Source: Dolomitihabitans soli
GTDB lineage: Bacteria > Actinomycetota > Actinomycetes > Streptosporangiales > Streptosporangiaceae
Length of the DNA stretch: 61,466 nt
Direction of reading: 5' to 3'
NCBI RefSeq assembly: GCF_022213955.1
Contig: NZ_JAKNTW010000052.1
Coordinates: 1-61,466, forward strand
Under the pieces are notes generated by a model. It ran no database searches. It saw only the letters and a program-made list of their open reading frames with translations, and had not been told where the DNA came from. Position numbers and translations under genes: made by a program. Shown piece after piece: positions 44,021 through 57,385 of the stretch; within the stretch, counting starts at the first letter, position 1; every line of letters starts with the position of its first letter.

Positions 44021-44626
44021 GTGACGGGTAGGGCGTACCGGGGGATGTCGGCCGAGGAACGGCTCGCCGACCGACGGGAACGACTCATGAGTGCGGCGTA
44101 CACGCTGTTCGCCAACCCGGGATTCCCGGCGACGACCATAGAGCGGCTGTGTACGGCGGCGCGGGTCTCCAACCGCGCCTTCTACGAGTGCTTCTCCGGG
44201 CGCGAGTCGCTGATGCAGGCGATTTACGACCGGTGCGTGGATGAGACGTTGCAGGCGGTCTCCGAGGCGGTGGCGAAGGCGCCGGACACACTAAACGACC
44301 GCATTGAATCCGGCATTTCAGAGTATGTCGCTTTTATCACTAAAGATCCGCGTAGGGCGCACATAATGCATGTGGAGGTGCGCCGGGCCGGAGACTGCCT
44401 GGTCACCGCCAGGCAGCGGGCCGTACGAGGCTTCACCCAGATCATGCAGGACGCCGTCGAGGCGTATCCCGAACGGCTCCCCCACAACTCCCGCCTGCTC
44501 ATTCTCGGGCTGATCGGAGCGTTACAGGAGTTACTCATCGAGTGGGTCTTATCCGACGACCCACCCGCCGCCGACCAGCTCGTCAGCACCGCAGTACACA
44601 TCTTTCGCAGGTCTTTCACCCACTAG
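44021..44626 (+). CDS. TetR family regulator
   Basis: This 201-residue regulator has an N-terminal helix-turn-helix (LMSAAYTLFANPGFPATTIERLCTAARVSNRAFYECFSGRESLM) and a helical C-terminal ligand domain. GTG 44021 follows GAGG by six bases; ATG 43973 has no ribosome site. It lies 86 bases after the aldehyde dehydrogenase on the same strand, and may control that gene through the inverted repeat at 42401. Confidence 0.9.
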   Translation: MTGRAYRGMSAEERLADRRERLMSAAYTLFANPGFPATTIERLCTAARVSNRAFYECFSGRESLMQAIYDRCVDETLQAVSEAVAKAPDTLNDRIESGISEYVAFITKDPRRAHIMHVEVRRAGDCLVTARQRAVRGFTQIMQDAVEAYPERLPHNSRLLILGLIGALQELLIEWVLSDDPPAADQLVSTAVHIFRRSFTH

Positions 44627-44667
44627 GTCGAGTGAAGACCTGGCACGCGAAAACCTGGCAAGCAGGG

Positions 44668-44973
44668 TCAGGCCATGGCCGCGGTCGACGACTCCACCCG
44701 CAGCACCCTGTTGAGGCGGGTGACCGTCAGGACCCGCATGATCCGCGGAGGCACCCCGCGCAGCACCAGCCGCCGGTCGGTTTCGAGCGCCCGGCGGTGG
44801 GTGCCCACCAGCATCCCCAGACCGGTGGAGTCGATCATCTCCAACCCGGTGAGATCGACGACCAGGTCGCCCTTGCCCTGGTCGAGCGCTTTGTGCAGCC
44901 GGTCGCGCACGGAGGACACCGTCCCGACGTCGAGCCGTTGCCCGACCTGGACCACCTGCCTTCCGGACCGCAT
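44668..44973 (-). CDS. STAS-domain anti-sigma factor antagonist
   Basis: This 101-residue SpoIIAA-like protein binds and releases anti-sigma kinases according to phosphorylation of a Ser. The likely site is the Ser of GLEMIDSTGLGMLVGTHRRA. The preceding strand reads GDLVVDLTG. ATG 44973 has GGAGG upstream. No anti-sigma kinase or sigma factor gene lies nearby in the window. It sits just after the response-regulator gene on the same strand but 66 bases away. Confidence 0.9.
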   Translation of the reverse strand: MRSGRQVVQVGQRLDVGTVSSVRDRLHKALDQGKGDLVVDLTGLEMIDSTGLGMLVGTHRRALETDRRLVLRGVPPRIMRVLTVTRLNRVLRVESSTAAMA

Positions 44974-45039
44974 TCGACCTCCAGTCAATAGAATGTGTTC
45001 GATCCCCTGCCCACATCGGATGCGTCCATGCGTGCCTGG

Positions 45040-45633
45040 TCACAACCAGCCCATCTCCCGGGCAGTCGTGATCGCGGTGATCCGGTTGGTCGCGCCCAGT
45101 TTGGTCATCGCGCTCGACAGGTAGTTGCGCACCGTCCCCTCGGTGAGGTGCAGCGAGACGGCGATCTCGCCCACCGACGCGCCCTCCGCCGCCAGCGCGA
45201 GCGCGGCACGCTCCCGGTCGGTCAGCGGGCTCTCCCCCGCCATCATCGCCGAGGCGGCCAGCTCAGGATCGAGGTAGCGCCCGCCCGCGTGCACCTTGCG
45301 GATCGCCGCGGCCAACTCGTCGGCCGAGGAGTCCTTCGGAATGAACCCGCGGACCCCCGCGGCCAGCGCCCGCCGCAGATATCCGGGCTTGCCGAAACTC
45401 GTCAGGATCAGCACCGCCTGCCCCGGCAGGCCCTCCGCGGCCGTGAGCCCGTCCATGCCGGGCATCTCGATGTCCAGGACGACCACGTCGGGCCGCTCCG
45501 CGGTGACCGCCGCGGCCACCTGGTCCCCCCTGGCCACCTGCGACACCACCTCGATGTCGGGCTCCAGGCCGAGCAACGTGGCGATCGCCGACCTGATCAG
45601 GTGCTCGTCGTCGGCCAGCAACACCCGGATCAT
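45040..45633 (-). CDS. NarL/LuxR-type response regulator
   Basis: This 197-residue regulator has a receiver domain (VLLADDEHLIRSA acidic pocket; phospho-Asp in VVVLDIEMPGMDG; Lys in GFIPKDSS) and a C-terminal LuxR-type helix-turn-helix (LTDRERAALALAAEGASVGEIAVSLHLTEGTVRNYLSSAMTKLG). It resembles DesR-type regulators paired with 'HisKA_3' kinases. It overlaps the kinase gene by four bases. The target is probably the ABC transporter operon through the palindrome at 48619. Confidence 0.93.
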   Translation of the reverse strand: MIRVLLADDEHLIRSAIATLLGLEPDIEVVSQVARGDQVAAAVTAERPDVVVLDIEMPGMDGLTAAEGLPGQAVLILTSFGKPGYLRRALAAGVRGFIPKDSSADELAAAIRKVHAGGRYLDPELAASAMMAGESPLTDRERAALALAAEGASVGEIAVSLHLTEGTVRNYLSSAMTKLGATNRITAITTAREMGWL

Positions 45634-46763
45634 CTGATCCCTCCAGTTGGAACCACGGCCCTGAGCACGAACTCCCCGCCGTCCGCCGGACCGGCCGTCA
45701 CCTCACCGCCGAAGGCGGCGACCCGCTCGGCCAGGCCGTCGAGGCCGGTGCCCCGGGCCCCGCCTGCTCCGGCGCCGTCGTTGACCATCTCCAGGGTGAC
45801 GAGCCGCTCGTCCACGGTCACCTCGATCCGGCACCGCGTCGCCGTACTGTGGCGCAGCACGTTGGTGGTGCCCTCCCTGACGACCCAGGCCAGCAGCGTG
45901 CCCAGCTCGGCGGGCACCTCGGCCGCCGGCGTCGTGAGCGCGCACCGGATGCCCGCCGCGTCCAGGACCGCCCGCACGCTGTGCAGCTCCGCCTGGAAGT
46001 CGACCGTGCGGTAGCCGCGCACCGCCGTACGGATCTCACGCAGCGCCTCCCGTGCCAGCCGGCGCACCTCGGCCATCTCGGCGGCGGCACGGGCGGGATC
46101 GGCGGCGGCCAGCTTGGTGGCCACCTCGCTCTTGACCGCGATGGCCGAGAGACTGTGTCCCACCAGGTCGTGCAGGTCACGAGAGAAACGCAGCCGTTCC
46201 TCGGTGACCGCCAGCCTCGCCTGCGCCTCCTTCCCCTCGTTCGCGGCCTTGACGACCTTCCAGAACCAGAGCTGGAACCGGTTCGCGCCGGACAGCATCG
46301 CGGACATGAACACGGCGTTGAACAGGGCGGGAAACGGATCGCCGCTCCCGAGAGCGGCGACGAAGCAGATCGCGCCGGTTGCGGCGGACGCGGCCACCAC
46401 CCGCCACAACGTCCCGCCGAACGCCACCATGCCGGTCCACGCCGCCCCGATGACCCCCCAGGACCACGGAACGGCGCCCTGCGAGAGAATCACCGCGGCC
46501 GAGAGCAGACCGGCCGCGGTGAGTTCGCCCACAACCGGGGAACACCCTTCCACCGCCCTGGCGGCGGCGCGCAGATAGAGCACGCTGAAGGCGATGAGAG
46601 CCGCCACCGGGAACACCAGCGCACCCGTGGAAGGCGGCCACGGGGCCGCGAACACCGCCAGACCCGCACCCAGCCAGGCGACCAGCACCATCATGGCCAG
46701 CGACCACAAGGTCACCTTTCTGAGGCGCTCGTAATCCGATGACACGGGGGAGGGTGCGGACAT
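45630..46763 (-). CDS. Histidine kinase, DesK-like (HisKA_3)
   Basis: This 377-residue sensor has about five to six hydrophobic helices in the first 175 residues. The dimerisation/phosphoacceptor helix follows with RLRFSRDLHDLVGHSLSAIAVKSEVA (phospho-His in RDLHD). The C-terminal ATPase domain has VREGTTNVLRHSTATRC and GTGLDGLAERVAAFGG. ATG 46763 lies five bases after GGAGG. It is translated directly after the ABC permease, so sensor and exporter are likely one module. Confidence 0.92.
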   Translation of the reverse strand: MSAPSPVSSDYERLRKVTLWSLAMMVLVAWLGAGLAVFAAPWPPSTGALVFPVAALIAFSVLYLRAAARAVEGCSPVVGELTAAGLLSAAVILSQGAVPWSWGVIGAAWTGMVAFGGTLWRVVAASAATGAICFVAALGSGDPFPALFNAVFMSAMLSGANRFQLWFWKVVKAANEGKEAQARLAVTEERLRFSRDLHDLVGHSLSAIAVKSEVATKLAAADPARAAAEMAEVRRLAREALREIRTAVRGYRTVDFQAELHSVRAVLDAAGIRCALTTPAAEVPAELGTLLAWVVREGTTNVLRHSTATRCRIEVTVDERLVTLEMVNDGAGAGGARGTGLDGLAERVAAFGGEVTAGPADGGEFVLRAVVPTGGIR

Positions 46764-46776
46764 GGTGGCCTCCACG

Positions 46777-47577
46777 TTAGCCGTGCCGCGGATCCCACCG
46801 GAACAGCCACCTGGCCAGCAGCGTGCCCACGGCGATCCAGACCAGCAGGATCCCGATCGACGGCAGCGCCGCGACCCACTGCTCGCCCATCCCCATCACC
46901 TGGCCCCCGTAGTCGAAGAAGTCCCTGCCCACGTAGGCGGTCCGCATGATCTCGATGACCGGCGTCACCGGCACCACCTCGGCCACCACCCGAATCGCGG
47001 CCGGCATCGCGGACAGCGGCATCAAAACCGGCGAGGCCACCATGATCAGGAGCACCACCGGCAGCACCGCCACCTGCGCCAGCTCCGCACTCCTGGTGAT
47101 CCCCGACACCGCCGCCGCGAGCAGCGCGAACACCGCCACCCCCAGCAGCCCGCCCAGCAACAGCAGCGGCACGTTGCCCGGCAGGCCGTCATCCTCCATT
47201 CGGTTGGTCCAGAAGACCACCAGCACCACCTGGAACACCCAGATCGCCAGGGCGCCGAGCGCCGACCCGCCGAGGATGCCCACGGGAGACGCCTGCCCGC
47301 CGCGCAGCCGCTTGAGCACCAGTTCCTCACGTCGCGCGGTGAAGGTGATGACCAGATGGACGAACACCGCGAACCCCAGCATGACGCCCGGCAACCCGGT
47401 CAGCACGAACAGGGTCATCGACACGCCCGCGAGCTGCTCCCCACCGAGCGTCACCGTGAACAGCCAGCCCATGATCAGCGGCAACAGCACCACGTTGATC
47501 ATCGCGGTCTGGTTCCGGCCGAGCAGCTTCAGATCGACCCGCGCCAGCCGTACGGCGTGCATCACATCGGTTCTCAT
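46777..47577 (-). CDS. ABC-2 type permease
   Basis: This 266-residue permease has about six helices (INVVLLPLIMGWLFTVTLGG, LPGVMLGFAVFVHLVITFTARRE, LLLLGGLLGVAVFALLAAAV). The RREELVLKRLR segment is typical of ABC-2 exporters. It overlaps the ATPase gene by four bases. The exported compound is unknown; bacteriocin, lipid or antibiotic export are common for DesKR-linked pairs. Confidence 0.9.
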   Translation of the reverse strand: MRTDVMHAVRLARVDLKLLGRNQTAMINVVLLPLIMGWLFTVTLGGEQLAGVSMTLFVLTGLPGVMLGFAVFVHLVITFTARREELVLKRLRGGQASPVGILGGSALGALAIWVFQVVLVVFWTNRMEDDGLPGNVPLLLLGGLLGVAVFALLAAAVSGITRSAELAQVAVLPVVLLIMVASPVLMPLSAMPAAIRVVAEVVPVTPVIEIMRTAYVGRDFFDYGGQVMGMGEQWVAALPSIGILLVWIAVGTLLARWLFRWDPRHG

Positions 47578-48539
47578 CGGGCATCTCCCACCACTCGCAG
47601 GAACACGTCTTCCAGGGTCCCCCTGCGGATCTCCAGCCGCTCCAGGGGCAGTTCGCACTTCTCCGCCCAGGCCATCAACGGCCGGAGGGCGGCGTGCGCG
47701 CCGTCCGGCGACGACGTGGCCGGCAGCGTGTACGTCACGCGGGTCACCTCGCCCGCGACCACCGCCGCCGGAGCCGCGCCCGCGAGGAACGGCAGCCCGT
47801 CGCCGGTTCGCGCCCGCAGCGCCTCCGGGGAGATCGGCAGCCGGAAGGCGACCTGGTCCCCCGCGGCCGCCACCACCGTCTCGACCGAGCCGTGGGTGTG
47901 GACGACCCCCTCGTGCATGATCGCCAGATGGTCGGCCAGCCGCTCGGCCTCCTCCAGGTAGTGCGTGGTGAGCAGCACCGTGACCCCCTCCGCCTTCAGG
48001 TCCTGGATGACCTTCCAGGTGTCACGGCGCGCCTCGGGATCCATCCCGGTGGTCGGCTCGTCGAGGAAGAGCACCTCGGGCCGGGCCAGCACCGCCAACG
48101 CGAGGTCCAGGCGGCGCTTCTGGCCGCCGGAGAGCTGCCGCACCCGGGTTCCGGCCCGGTGCTCCAGCCCGACCAGCGCGAGGGCGTCCGTCATCGGCCG
48201 GCGACCCACGTCGGCCGCCATGCCGCGCCACATCGCGATCGTCTCGGCGACCGTGAGATCGCCGAGGAAGCCGCCCTCCTGGAGCATGATCCCCACCCGT
48301 GGCCGCAGCTCGCGCCGCTGCCGGTGGGGGTCCAGGCCGAGCACCCGGACCTGCCCGCCGCGGGCCTTCGTGAAGCCTTCCAGCACCTCCATCGTGGTGG
48401 TCTTGCCCGCGCCGTTGGTGCCCAGGAGGGCGAACAGTTCGCCCTCGCGCACCGTGAAGGAGATCCCCCGGACCGCCTCGAAGTCGCCGTAGCCCTGGCG
48501 CAGGCCGTCCACCTCGATCGCCGCCTGTGTCGTTCGCAT
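47574..48539 (-). CDS. ABC transporter ATPase
   Basis: This 321-residue ATPase has the Walker A GTNGAGKTTTMEV, Q-loop IMLQEGGFLGDLT, signature RQLSGGQKRRLDLALA, Walker B EVLFLDEPTTGMDPEAR and the switch His in LLTTHYLEEAE. A C-terminal extension of about 100 residues follows, as in drug/antibiotic exporters. It is the first gene of the exporter-kinase-regulator operon. Its ATG is about 80 bases from the palindrome at 48619. Confidence 0.94.
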   Translation of the reverse strand: MRTTQAAIEVDGLRQGYGDFEAVRGISFTVREGELFALLGTNGAGKTTTMEVLEGFTKARGGQVRVLGLDPHRQRRELRPRVGIMLQEGGFLGDLTVAETIAMWRGMAADVGRRPMTDALALVGLEHRAGTRVRQLSGGQKRRLDLALAVLARPEVLFLDEPTTGMDPEARRDTWKVIQDLKAEGVTVLLTTHYLEEAERLADHLAIMHEGVVHTHGSVETVVAAAGDQVAFRLPISPEALRARTGDGLPFLAGAAPAAVVAGEVTRVTYTLPATSSPDGAHAALRPLMAWAEKCELPLERLEIRRGTLEDVFLRVVGDAR

Positions 48540-48618
48540 GCCTCGATCCTCGCCGCGCCGCCACCCGGCGGGTAGTCGCCGAAATCACCGCGCCGACATG
48601 CGTCTCACGGGTGGCGGG

Positions 48619-48634
48619 AATGACATCTGTCATT
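48619..48634. promoter_or_regulatory. Palindrome AATGACATCTGTCATT between ABC operon and cobalamin adenosyltransferase
   Basis: The site has two perfect 7-base arms with a 2-base centre. It lies about 80 bases before the ABC operon and 12 bases before the divergent ATG. The nearby LuxR-type response regulator is the likely binder. Confidence 0.6.
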
Positions 48635-48646
48635 ACGCTGGGCGGC

Positions 48647-49237
48647 ATGACCCGCGCTGACAAGGACAACCCGGTCGTACTCTCGAAGATCTACACTCGC
48701 ACCGGCGACGACGGCACGACCGCGCTCGGCGACATGAGCCGCACCGCCAAGACCGATCCCCGGCTGGCCGCCTACGCCGACGTGGAGGAGGCCAACGCCG
48801 CCCTCGGCGTGGCACTGGCCTTCGGGCTCGCCCCCGACATCGCGCAGGTGCTCGACCGCGTCCAGAACGAGCTGTTCGACCTCGGCGCCGACCTCGCGTG
48901 CCCGGTGACCGAGAACCCGGAGTTCCCCCCGCTACGCGTCGAGGCGTCCTACGTCGAGTGGCTGGAGGCGCAGTGCGACCTCTTCAACGAGCGGCTCAAA
49001 CCGCTGCGCAGCTTCATCCTGCCCGGCGGCACCCCCGCCACCGCGCACCTGCACGTCGCCCGCACCGTCGTACGGCGAGCGGAACGCACGGCCTGGGCGG
49101 CCGTCGAGGCCCACGACGACGTCAACCCGCTCGCGGTGAAGTATCTCAACCGGCTCAGCGACCTGCTGTTCATCCTGTGCCGGATCGCCGCCGACGGTGA
49201 CGAGATCCTCTGGAAGCCCGGCGGCACCCGCACCTGA
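48647..49237 (+). CDS. Cob(I)yrinic acid a,c-diamide adenosyltransferase (PduO type)
   Basis: This 196-residue ATP:cobalamin adenosyltransferase makes adenosylcobalamin, the cofactor of the mutases. The ATP-binding N-terminus is KIYTRTGDDGTTALGDMSR. DVEEANAALGVALAFG and the C-terminal VRRAERTAWAA ... NPLAVKYLNRLSDLLFILCR are family signatures. It is divergent from the ABC operon. Together with meaB and icmA it completes a cobalamin theme in the window. Confidence 0.94.
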   Translation: MTRADKDNPVVLSKIYTRTGDDGTTALGDMSRTAKTDPRLAAYADVEEANAALGVALAFGLAPDIAQVLDRVQNELFDLGADLACPVTENPEFPPLRVEASYVEWLEAQCDLFNERLKPLRSFILPGGTPATAHLHVARTVVRRAERTAWAAVEAHDDVNPLAVKYLNRLSDLLFILCRIAADGDEILWKPGGTRT

Positions 49238-49243
49238 CCGTTA

Positions 49244-49264
49244 GCCCGGAGTCGTCCCTCGGGC
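49244..49264. terminator. Weak hairpin in convergent gap
   Basis: GCCCG (49244-49248) pairs with CGGGC (49260-49264) between the adenosyltransferase stop and the converging DUF2550 stop. The short stem makes it uncertain. Confidence 0.3.
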
Positions 49265-49267
49265 GTG

Positions 49268-49639
49268 TCAGGCCACGTCCAGGTAGGCGCCCGGCGGGGC
49301 CGACTCCAGCCAGGCGAGGAAGCCGGTGAGCGCGTCCTCGCTCATCGCCAGCGACACCGCACCGCAGTCGACGGCCCACAGCTCGCCCTGCGGCCTCCGG
49401 CCGGAAACACGAAGGCCGCGCCTCGCGATAGCGTGGCGCGGCCTCATCCGCAGGCCCAGGAGCGGAATCCAGTGGAGCTCCCCGTCGGCGTACCGGGCTA
49501 CTCCGTTCTGCCAGCTCCTTCCCCCGTCGCTGAGGCGACAGGGGACAAAACCTCGATAACGGGCGAGAACCAGCCCGCGAATGAGCATGAGGGCCGCGAT
49601 CAGCAGCACGCCTATCAAAACCGCCAGCGTCGCCGACAT
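49268..49639 (-). CDS. DUF2550 membrane protein
   Basis: This 123-residue protein has a single N-terminal transmembrane helix (LAVLIGVLLIAALMLIRGLVLA). A compact domain with VPCRLSDGGRSWQNGVARYADGELHW, SGRRPQGELWAVDCGA and LAWLESAPPGAYLDVA follows. It sits directly downstream of atpC, its usual place in actinomycetes. No function is known. ATG 49639 follows GGTGGGGG. Confidence 0.9.
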   Translation of the reverse strand: MSATLAVLIGVLLIAALMLIRGLVLARYRGFVPCRLSDGGRSWQNGVARYADGELHWIPLLGLRMRPRHAIARRGLRVSGRRPQGELWAVDCGAVSLAMSEDALTGFLAWLESAPPGAYLDVA

Positions 49640-49667
49640 CGCAGCCCCCACCTGATTCACAATTAAG

Positions 49668-50072
49668 TTAGACCTCTTCGCCTGCCGCACGCAGCCGCGC
49701 CTTGGCCCGCTTGGCCTCAAGCGCCGCCTCAGCGTCCTCCGCGTCGGCGTCGACCGAGGCCTGAGCACGCTGCAAGGCGTCGCGAGTGGCCGCTACGTCC
49801 ACTTCCGAGCCCAGCTCCGCCTGCTCGGCCAGCACCGACACCTCGTTGTCGGCCACTGAGATGAACCCGCCGTGAACGGCGGCGACCAGGTCGCCCTCGT
49901 CGCCACCACGCTTCACACGCAGGACACCACCCTCGACCAGAACGCCGAGCACAGGAGCGTGTGAAGGCATAATACCGATCTCGCCGTCCACGGTCTTGGC
50001 AATGACCATGTCCGCCTCGCCGGACCAGATCTCGCGCTCCGGTGAAACGACCCCTACTCGCAGCTTCGCCAC
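49668..50072 (-). CDS. atpC: ATP synthase epsilon subunit
   Basis: This 134-residue F1 epsilon couples rotation between gamma and the c-ring and can inhibit ATPase activity. The N-terminal beta-sandwich (LRVGVVSPEREIWSGEADMVIAKTVDGEIGIMPSHAPVLGVL) is standard. The C-terminus is a charged helix pair (AQASVDADAEDAEAALEAKRAKARLR). It is the last gene of the atp operon, 61 bases after atpD. Confidence 0.96.
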   Translation of the reverse strand: MAKLRVGVVSPEREIWSGEADMVIAKTVDGEIGIMPSHAPVLGVLVEGGVLRVKRGGDEGDLVAAVHGGFISVADNEVSVLAEQAELGSEVDVAATRDALQRAQASVDADAEDAEAALEAKRAKARLRAAGEEV

Positions 50073-50133
50073 TTCGACGAGTCTCCTTTCCGATGAGGTG
50101 CCGGTACGGCTCGCCGTACCGGCACCGAGGCGA

Positions 50134-52465
<2,332 letters not shown>

Positions 52466-52474
52466 GGCCGCCTA

Positions 52475-54121
52475 CTACTTCTCGGCCTTGCGGACGACCT
52501 TGGTGATCTTCTCCTGGCCGACCTCGTCGGCACCGAGCGCCTCCACCGGCTCGTCCTTGACCAGGAGCTCGCCCGAAGCCGTCTCGAAGCCCTTCTTGAA
52601 CTCGGTGACCGCGTCCTTCAGGGTGGTGACGGTGTCGTCGCTGAGCTGCCCGGTCTCCCTGATGCTGTCGAAGACGCCCTTGCTCTCGCGCCCGAGGTAG
52701 TCGAGGAACTCGGTCTCGAAGCGCCGGATGTCCTCGACCGGCACCTCGTCGAGCTCGCCGCTCGTGCCGGCCCACACCGACACGACCTGCTTCTCCACCG
52801 GGAAGGGGCTGTACTGCGACTGCTTGAGCAGCTCCACCAGGCGCATACCCCGCTCGAGCTGGGCCTTGGAGGCCGCGTCGAGGTCGGAGGCGAAGGAGGC
52901 GAAGGCCTCCAGGTCGCGATACTGCGACAGGGAGAGACGGAGCGTGCCCGCCACCTTCCGCATGGCCTTGACCTGGGCCGAGCCGCCGACTCGGGAGACC
53001 GAGACGCCGACGTTGATGGCCGGCCGCACACCCTGGTTGAAGAGGTCGGTCTCCAGGAAGCACTGGCCGTCGGTGATGGAGATGACGTTGGTCGGGATGA
53101 ACGCCGAGACGTCGTTGCCCTTGGTCTCGATGATGGGCAGGCCCGTCATCGAACCCGCGCCGAGGTCGTCGGAGAGCTTGGCGCAGCGCTCCAGGAGACG
53201 CGAGTGGAGGTAGAAGACGTCACCGGGGAACGCCTCACGGCCCGGCGGGCGGCGCAGCAGCAGGGACACGGCGCGGTAGGCGTCGGCCTGCTTGGTGAGG
53301 TCGTCGAAGACGATGAGCACGTGCTTGCCCTGATACATCCAGTGCTGGCCGATGGCCGAACCGGTGTAAGGGGCGATGTACTTGTAACCCGCCGGGTCGG
53401 AGGCCGGGGCGGCGACGATGGTGGTGTACTCCAGCGCGCCCGCCTCCTCCAGGCGAGCCTTGACCTGCGCGATCGTCGAGCCCTTCTGGCCGATCGCGAC
53501 GTAGACGCAGCGCACCTGCTTGCTCGGGTCACCCGAGTGCCAGTTGTCGCGCTGGTTGAGGATCGTGTCCACGGCGATCGCGGTCTTGCCCGTGCCGCGG
53601 TCGCCGATGATCAGCTGGCGCTGGCCGCGGCCGATCGGCGTCATGGCGTCGACCGCCTTGAGACCGGTCTGCAGCGGCTCCTTCACCGACTGACGCTGCA
53701 CGACCGAGGGGGCCTGCAGCTCAAGTGCACGCCGCTCGGTCGACTCGATCGCGCCCTTGCCGTCAAGTGGGTTGCCCAGGGGGTCGACCACGCGTCCGAG
53801 GAAGTCGTCGCCGACGGGCACGGACAGGACCTCGCCGGTCCGCCGTACCGTCTGGCCTTCCTCGATCTTGCTGAAGTCACCCAGGACCACGACGCCGATC
53901 TCTCGGACGTCAAGGTTCAGTGCCAGGCCACGCGTGCCGTCTTCGAACTCAAGCAGCTCGTTCGCCATCGCCGAAGGAAGGCCGGAGACATGGGCGATAC
54001 CGTCGCCACAGTCGACGACGGTCCCGATCTCCTCGCGCGCGGCGCCTTCCGGCTCGTACGCCTGGACGAAGCGCTCAAGCGCGTTCCGGATCTCGTCCGG
54101 CCGGATCGTCAGCTCCGCCAT
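52475..54121 (-). CDS. atpA: ATP synthase alpha subunit
   Basis: This 548-residue non-catalytic F1 subunit has the P-loop [16 protein letters not shown], arginine finger region [15 protein letters not shown]-like ([13 protein letters not shown]) and an actinobacterial C-terminal extension ([24 protein letters not shown]). ATG 54121 starts [15 protein letters not shown]. Confidence 0.97.
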   Translation of the reverse strand: MAELTIRPDEIRNALERFVQAYEPEGAAREEIGTVVDCGDGIAHVSGLPSAMANELLEFEDGTRGLALNLDVREIGVVVLGDFSKIEEGQTVRRTGEVLSVPVGDDFLGRVVDPLGNPLDGKGAIESTERRALELQAPSVVQRQSVKEPLQTGLKAVDAMTPIGRGQRQLIIGDRGTGKTAIAVDTILNQRDNWHSGDPSKQVRCVYVAIGQKGSTIAQVKARLEEAGALEYTTIVAAPASDPAGYKYIAPYTGSAIGQHWMYQGKHVLIVFDDLTKQADAYRAVSLLLRRPPGREAFPGDVFYLHSRLLERCAKLSDDLGAGSMTGLPIIETKGNDVSAFIPTNVISITDGQCFLETDLFNQGVRPAINVGVSVSRVGGSAQVKAMRKVAGTLRLSLSQYRDLEAFASFASDLDAASKAQLERGMRLVELLKQSQYSPFPVEKQVVSVWAGTSGELDEVPVEDIRRFETEFLDYLGRESKGVFDSIRETGQLSDDTVTTLKDAVTEFKKGFETASGELLVKDEPVEALGADEVGQEKITKVVRKAEK

Positions 54122-54143
54122 CTCTCTCTGTCTCCCTATTCGC

Positions 54144-54955
54144 CTAGCCGGCCAACCGGCGGCGGACTTCTTCGATACGTCCCGCGATGGTGGTGTCGAT
54201 GAGCTCGTCTCCGATTCGCACGGAGAACCCACCGAGCACTCGCGGATCCACCTCGACGTTCAGGTGAACGTCGCGGCCGTAGGAGGTGCTGAGCGTGGCG
54301 GCCAGCCGCCGCTTCTGCTCCTCGCTGAAGGGGACGGCACTGCGCACCACCGCGACCAGTCGCTGCCGCTGGGCGGCGACCAGACGGCCGTACTCCGTCA
54401 GGCCCTTCTCCAGGCTACGTCCCCGTGGGCTCGTCACGACCTGCGTGATGAGCGTCGCGGAGATCGGCGCCACCTTGCCATCGATGAGCGAGGCGAGCAG
54501 CTCGCCCTTACGCGCGGCCGGCACGCCGGAGTCGGTCAGGACGGCGCGCAGGCCGGGGTTGCCCTCGACGATGCGGCCGAACCTGAACAGTTCGTCCTCG
54601 ACGTCGTCGATCTGACCGGCCGCCTCGGCCGCGGCCGAAGCCGCGATCACGCCCAGCCGCTCCAGCGCGTCGGCGAGGTCGCCGGCGCGTGCCCACCTGG
54701 CCTCGACCGCCGCCACCGCGGTTTCCAGCGTGGCGTCGCCGACCTTGCCCTCAAGCAGGATCCGCAGGGTCTGCGCCTTCTGCTCCGCCGGACGGGCCGG
54801 GTCGGACAGGCCACGGCGCAGCCCGTGCTCACGGTCGAGCAGGTCCGCAAGGGCGAACAACTCGCCGGCGAGCGCACCGAGGTCGGCACCGCCCGCCACC
54901 GCGTTGAAACGCTCCTCGACCTCGGCCAGCGAGGTCCTGCTCAGGCCGCGCATCA

Positions 54956-54956
<1 letters not shown>
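54144..54956 (-). CDS. atpH: ATP synthase delta subunit
   Basis: This 270-residue peripheral-stalk delta (OSCP) protein has an N-terminal helical bundle and the conserved C-terminal [28 protein letters not shown] ... [28 protein letters not shown]. It is longer than the roughly 180 residues of enterobacterial delta, the usual actinobacterial size. Its ATG overlaps the atpF stop by one base. Confidence 0.95.
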
Positions 54957-55507
<551 letters not shown>

Positions 55508-55525
55508 TCAGGGGCCCGGTCGCCG

Positions 55526-56618
<1,093 letters not shown>

Positions 56619-56829
56619 TCGGCGTTCCCTTCGTCGTGGTGGATCAGGATGTCTTCCGCTGTCCTGTGACCTTGTGGCGAGGGATCAGGAAGATCGAGCA
56701 GATGAGAGACGCGATGGCGCGGAGACCATGGCCCACGGGCACTGACAGGTGATTCTCCGCCGTACACATCGCGCACGCGACGATAGCAGTTATAAGGGTG
56801 ACTAGTCATATCAGGCCAACCCGCTGACA
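56619..56829. other. Gap between atpI and atpB
   Basis: About 210 bases without a supported gene. An open frame of about 70 codons exists but its His/Arg/Ser-rich composition looks random. Confidence 0.4.
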
Positions 56830-57255
56830 TCACTTTTTCCCGTACTGCCCTGGCACCTCGGTGCCCGGCTCCACGTAGAGAATGCGCAGCTTCATGAACC
56901 CTCGAGCCTCGCCGAAGGTCCACGCGACGGTGCACAGGATGACAGTCCAGGAGAAAACAGTGGGGTCCCATGCCGTCACGTCGGAGAGCGAGGTGAGGAT
57001 GAGAATCAGTACGACGATCTTGGTGAAGAAGGTACCCATGGCGGCGGCCATCATCATCGTGGGAGAGATGCGCGACGCGTAGGTGACGGCGACGAGGCTG
57101 ATCACGAAGAAGGCGCCGACGACCAGGACACCGATTCCCGTGGCGAGCGCGCCCTTGGCACCGACCATGATCGTCGAGATGACGGCCACGACCAATCCCA
57201 CCGCCAGGGCGGGTATCGCGGCGCTCTTGAGAAGGCGCACGTCATTGGCCTGCAT
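56830..57255 (-). CDS. atpI: ATP synthase-associated AtpI-like protein
   Basis: This 141-residue membrane protein has four helices (AIPALAVGLVVAVISTIMVGA, GIGVLVVGAFFVISLVAVTYA, MGTFFTKIVVLILILTSLS, FSWTVILCTVAWTFGEARGF). It heads the atp operon as in other bacteria, where it aids c-ring assembly or Mg2+ uptake. ATG 57255 has GGAG upstream; the frame also extends to a TTG at 57279. Confidence 0.88.
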   Translation of the reverse strand: MQANDVRLLKSAAIPALAVGLVVAVISTIMVGAKGALATGIGVLVVGAFFVISLVAVTYASRISPTMMMAAAMGTFFTKIVVLILILTSLSDVTAWDPTVFSWTVILCTVAWTFGEARGFMKLRILYVEPGTEVPGQYGKK

Positions 57256-57327
57256 CGGTGCTCCAGAAACGGTTGTCAAGCGAGCATTTGCTACCTCGAC
57301 GGATGCGATCCGTGAGGCTCCCTGCTA

Positions 57328-57341
57328 GTGAAAGCTATCAC
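57328..57341. promoter_or_regulatory. Short dyad upstream of atpI
   Basis: GTGAAAGCTATCAC has 4-base arms GTGA/TCAC and lies 73 bases before the atpI ATG in the region that should hold the atp promoter. It is a weak candidate. Confidence 0.25.
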
Positions 57342-57385
57342 AAGCTCTGGGAAGAGTGCCTTTACCTGCCGTTTCTAGAAGACGA

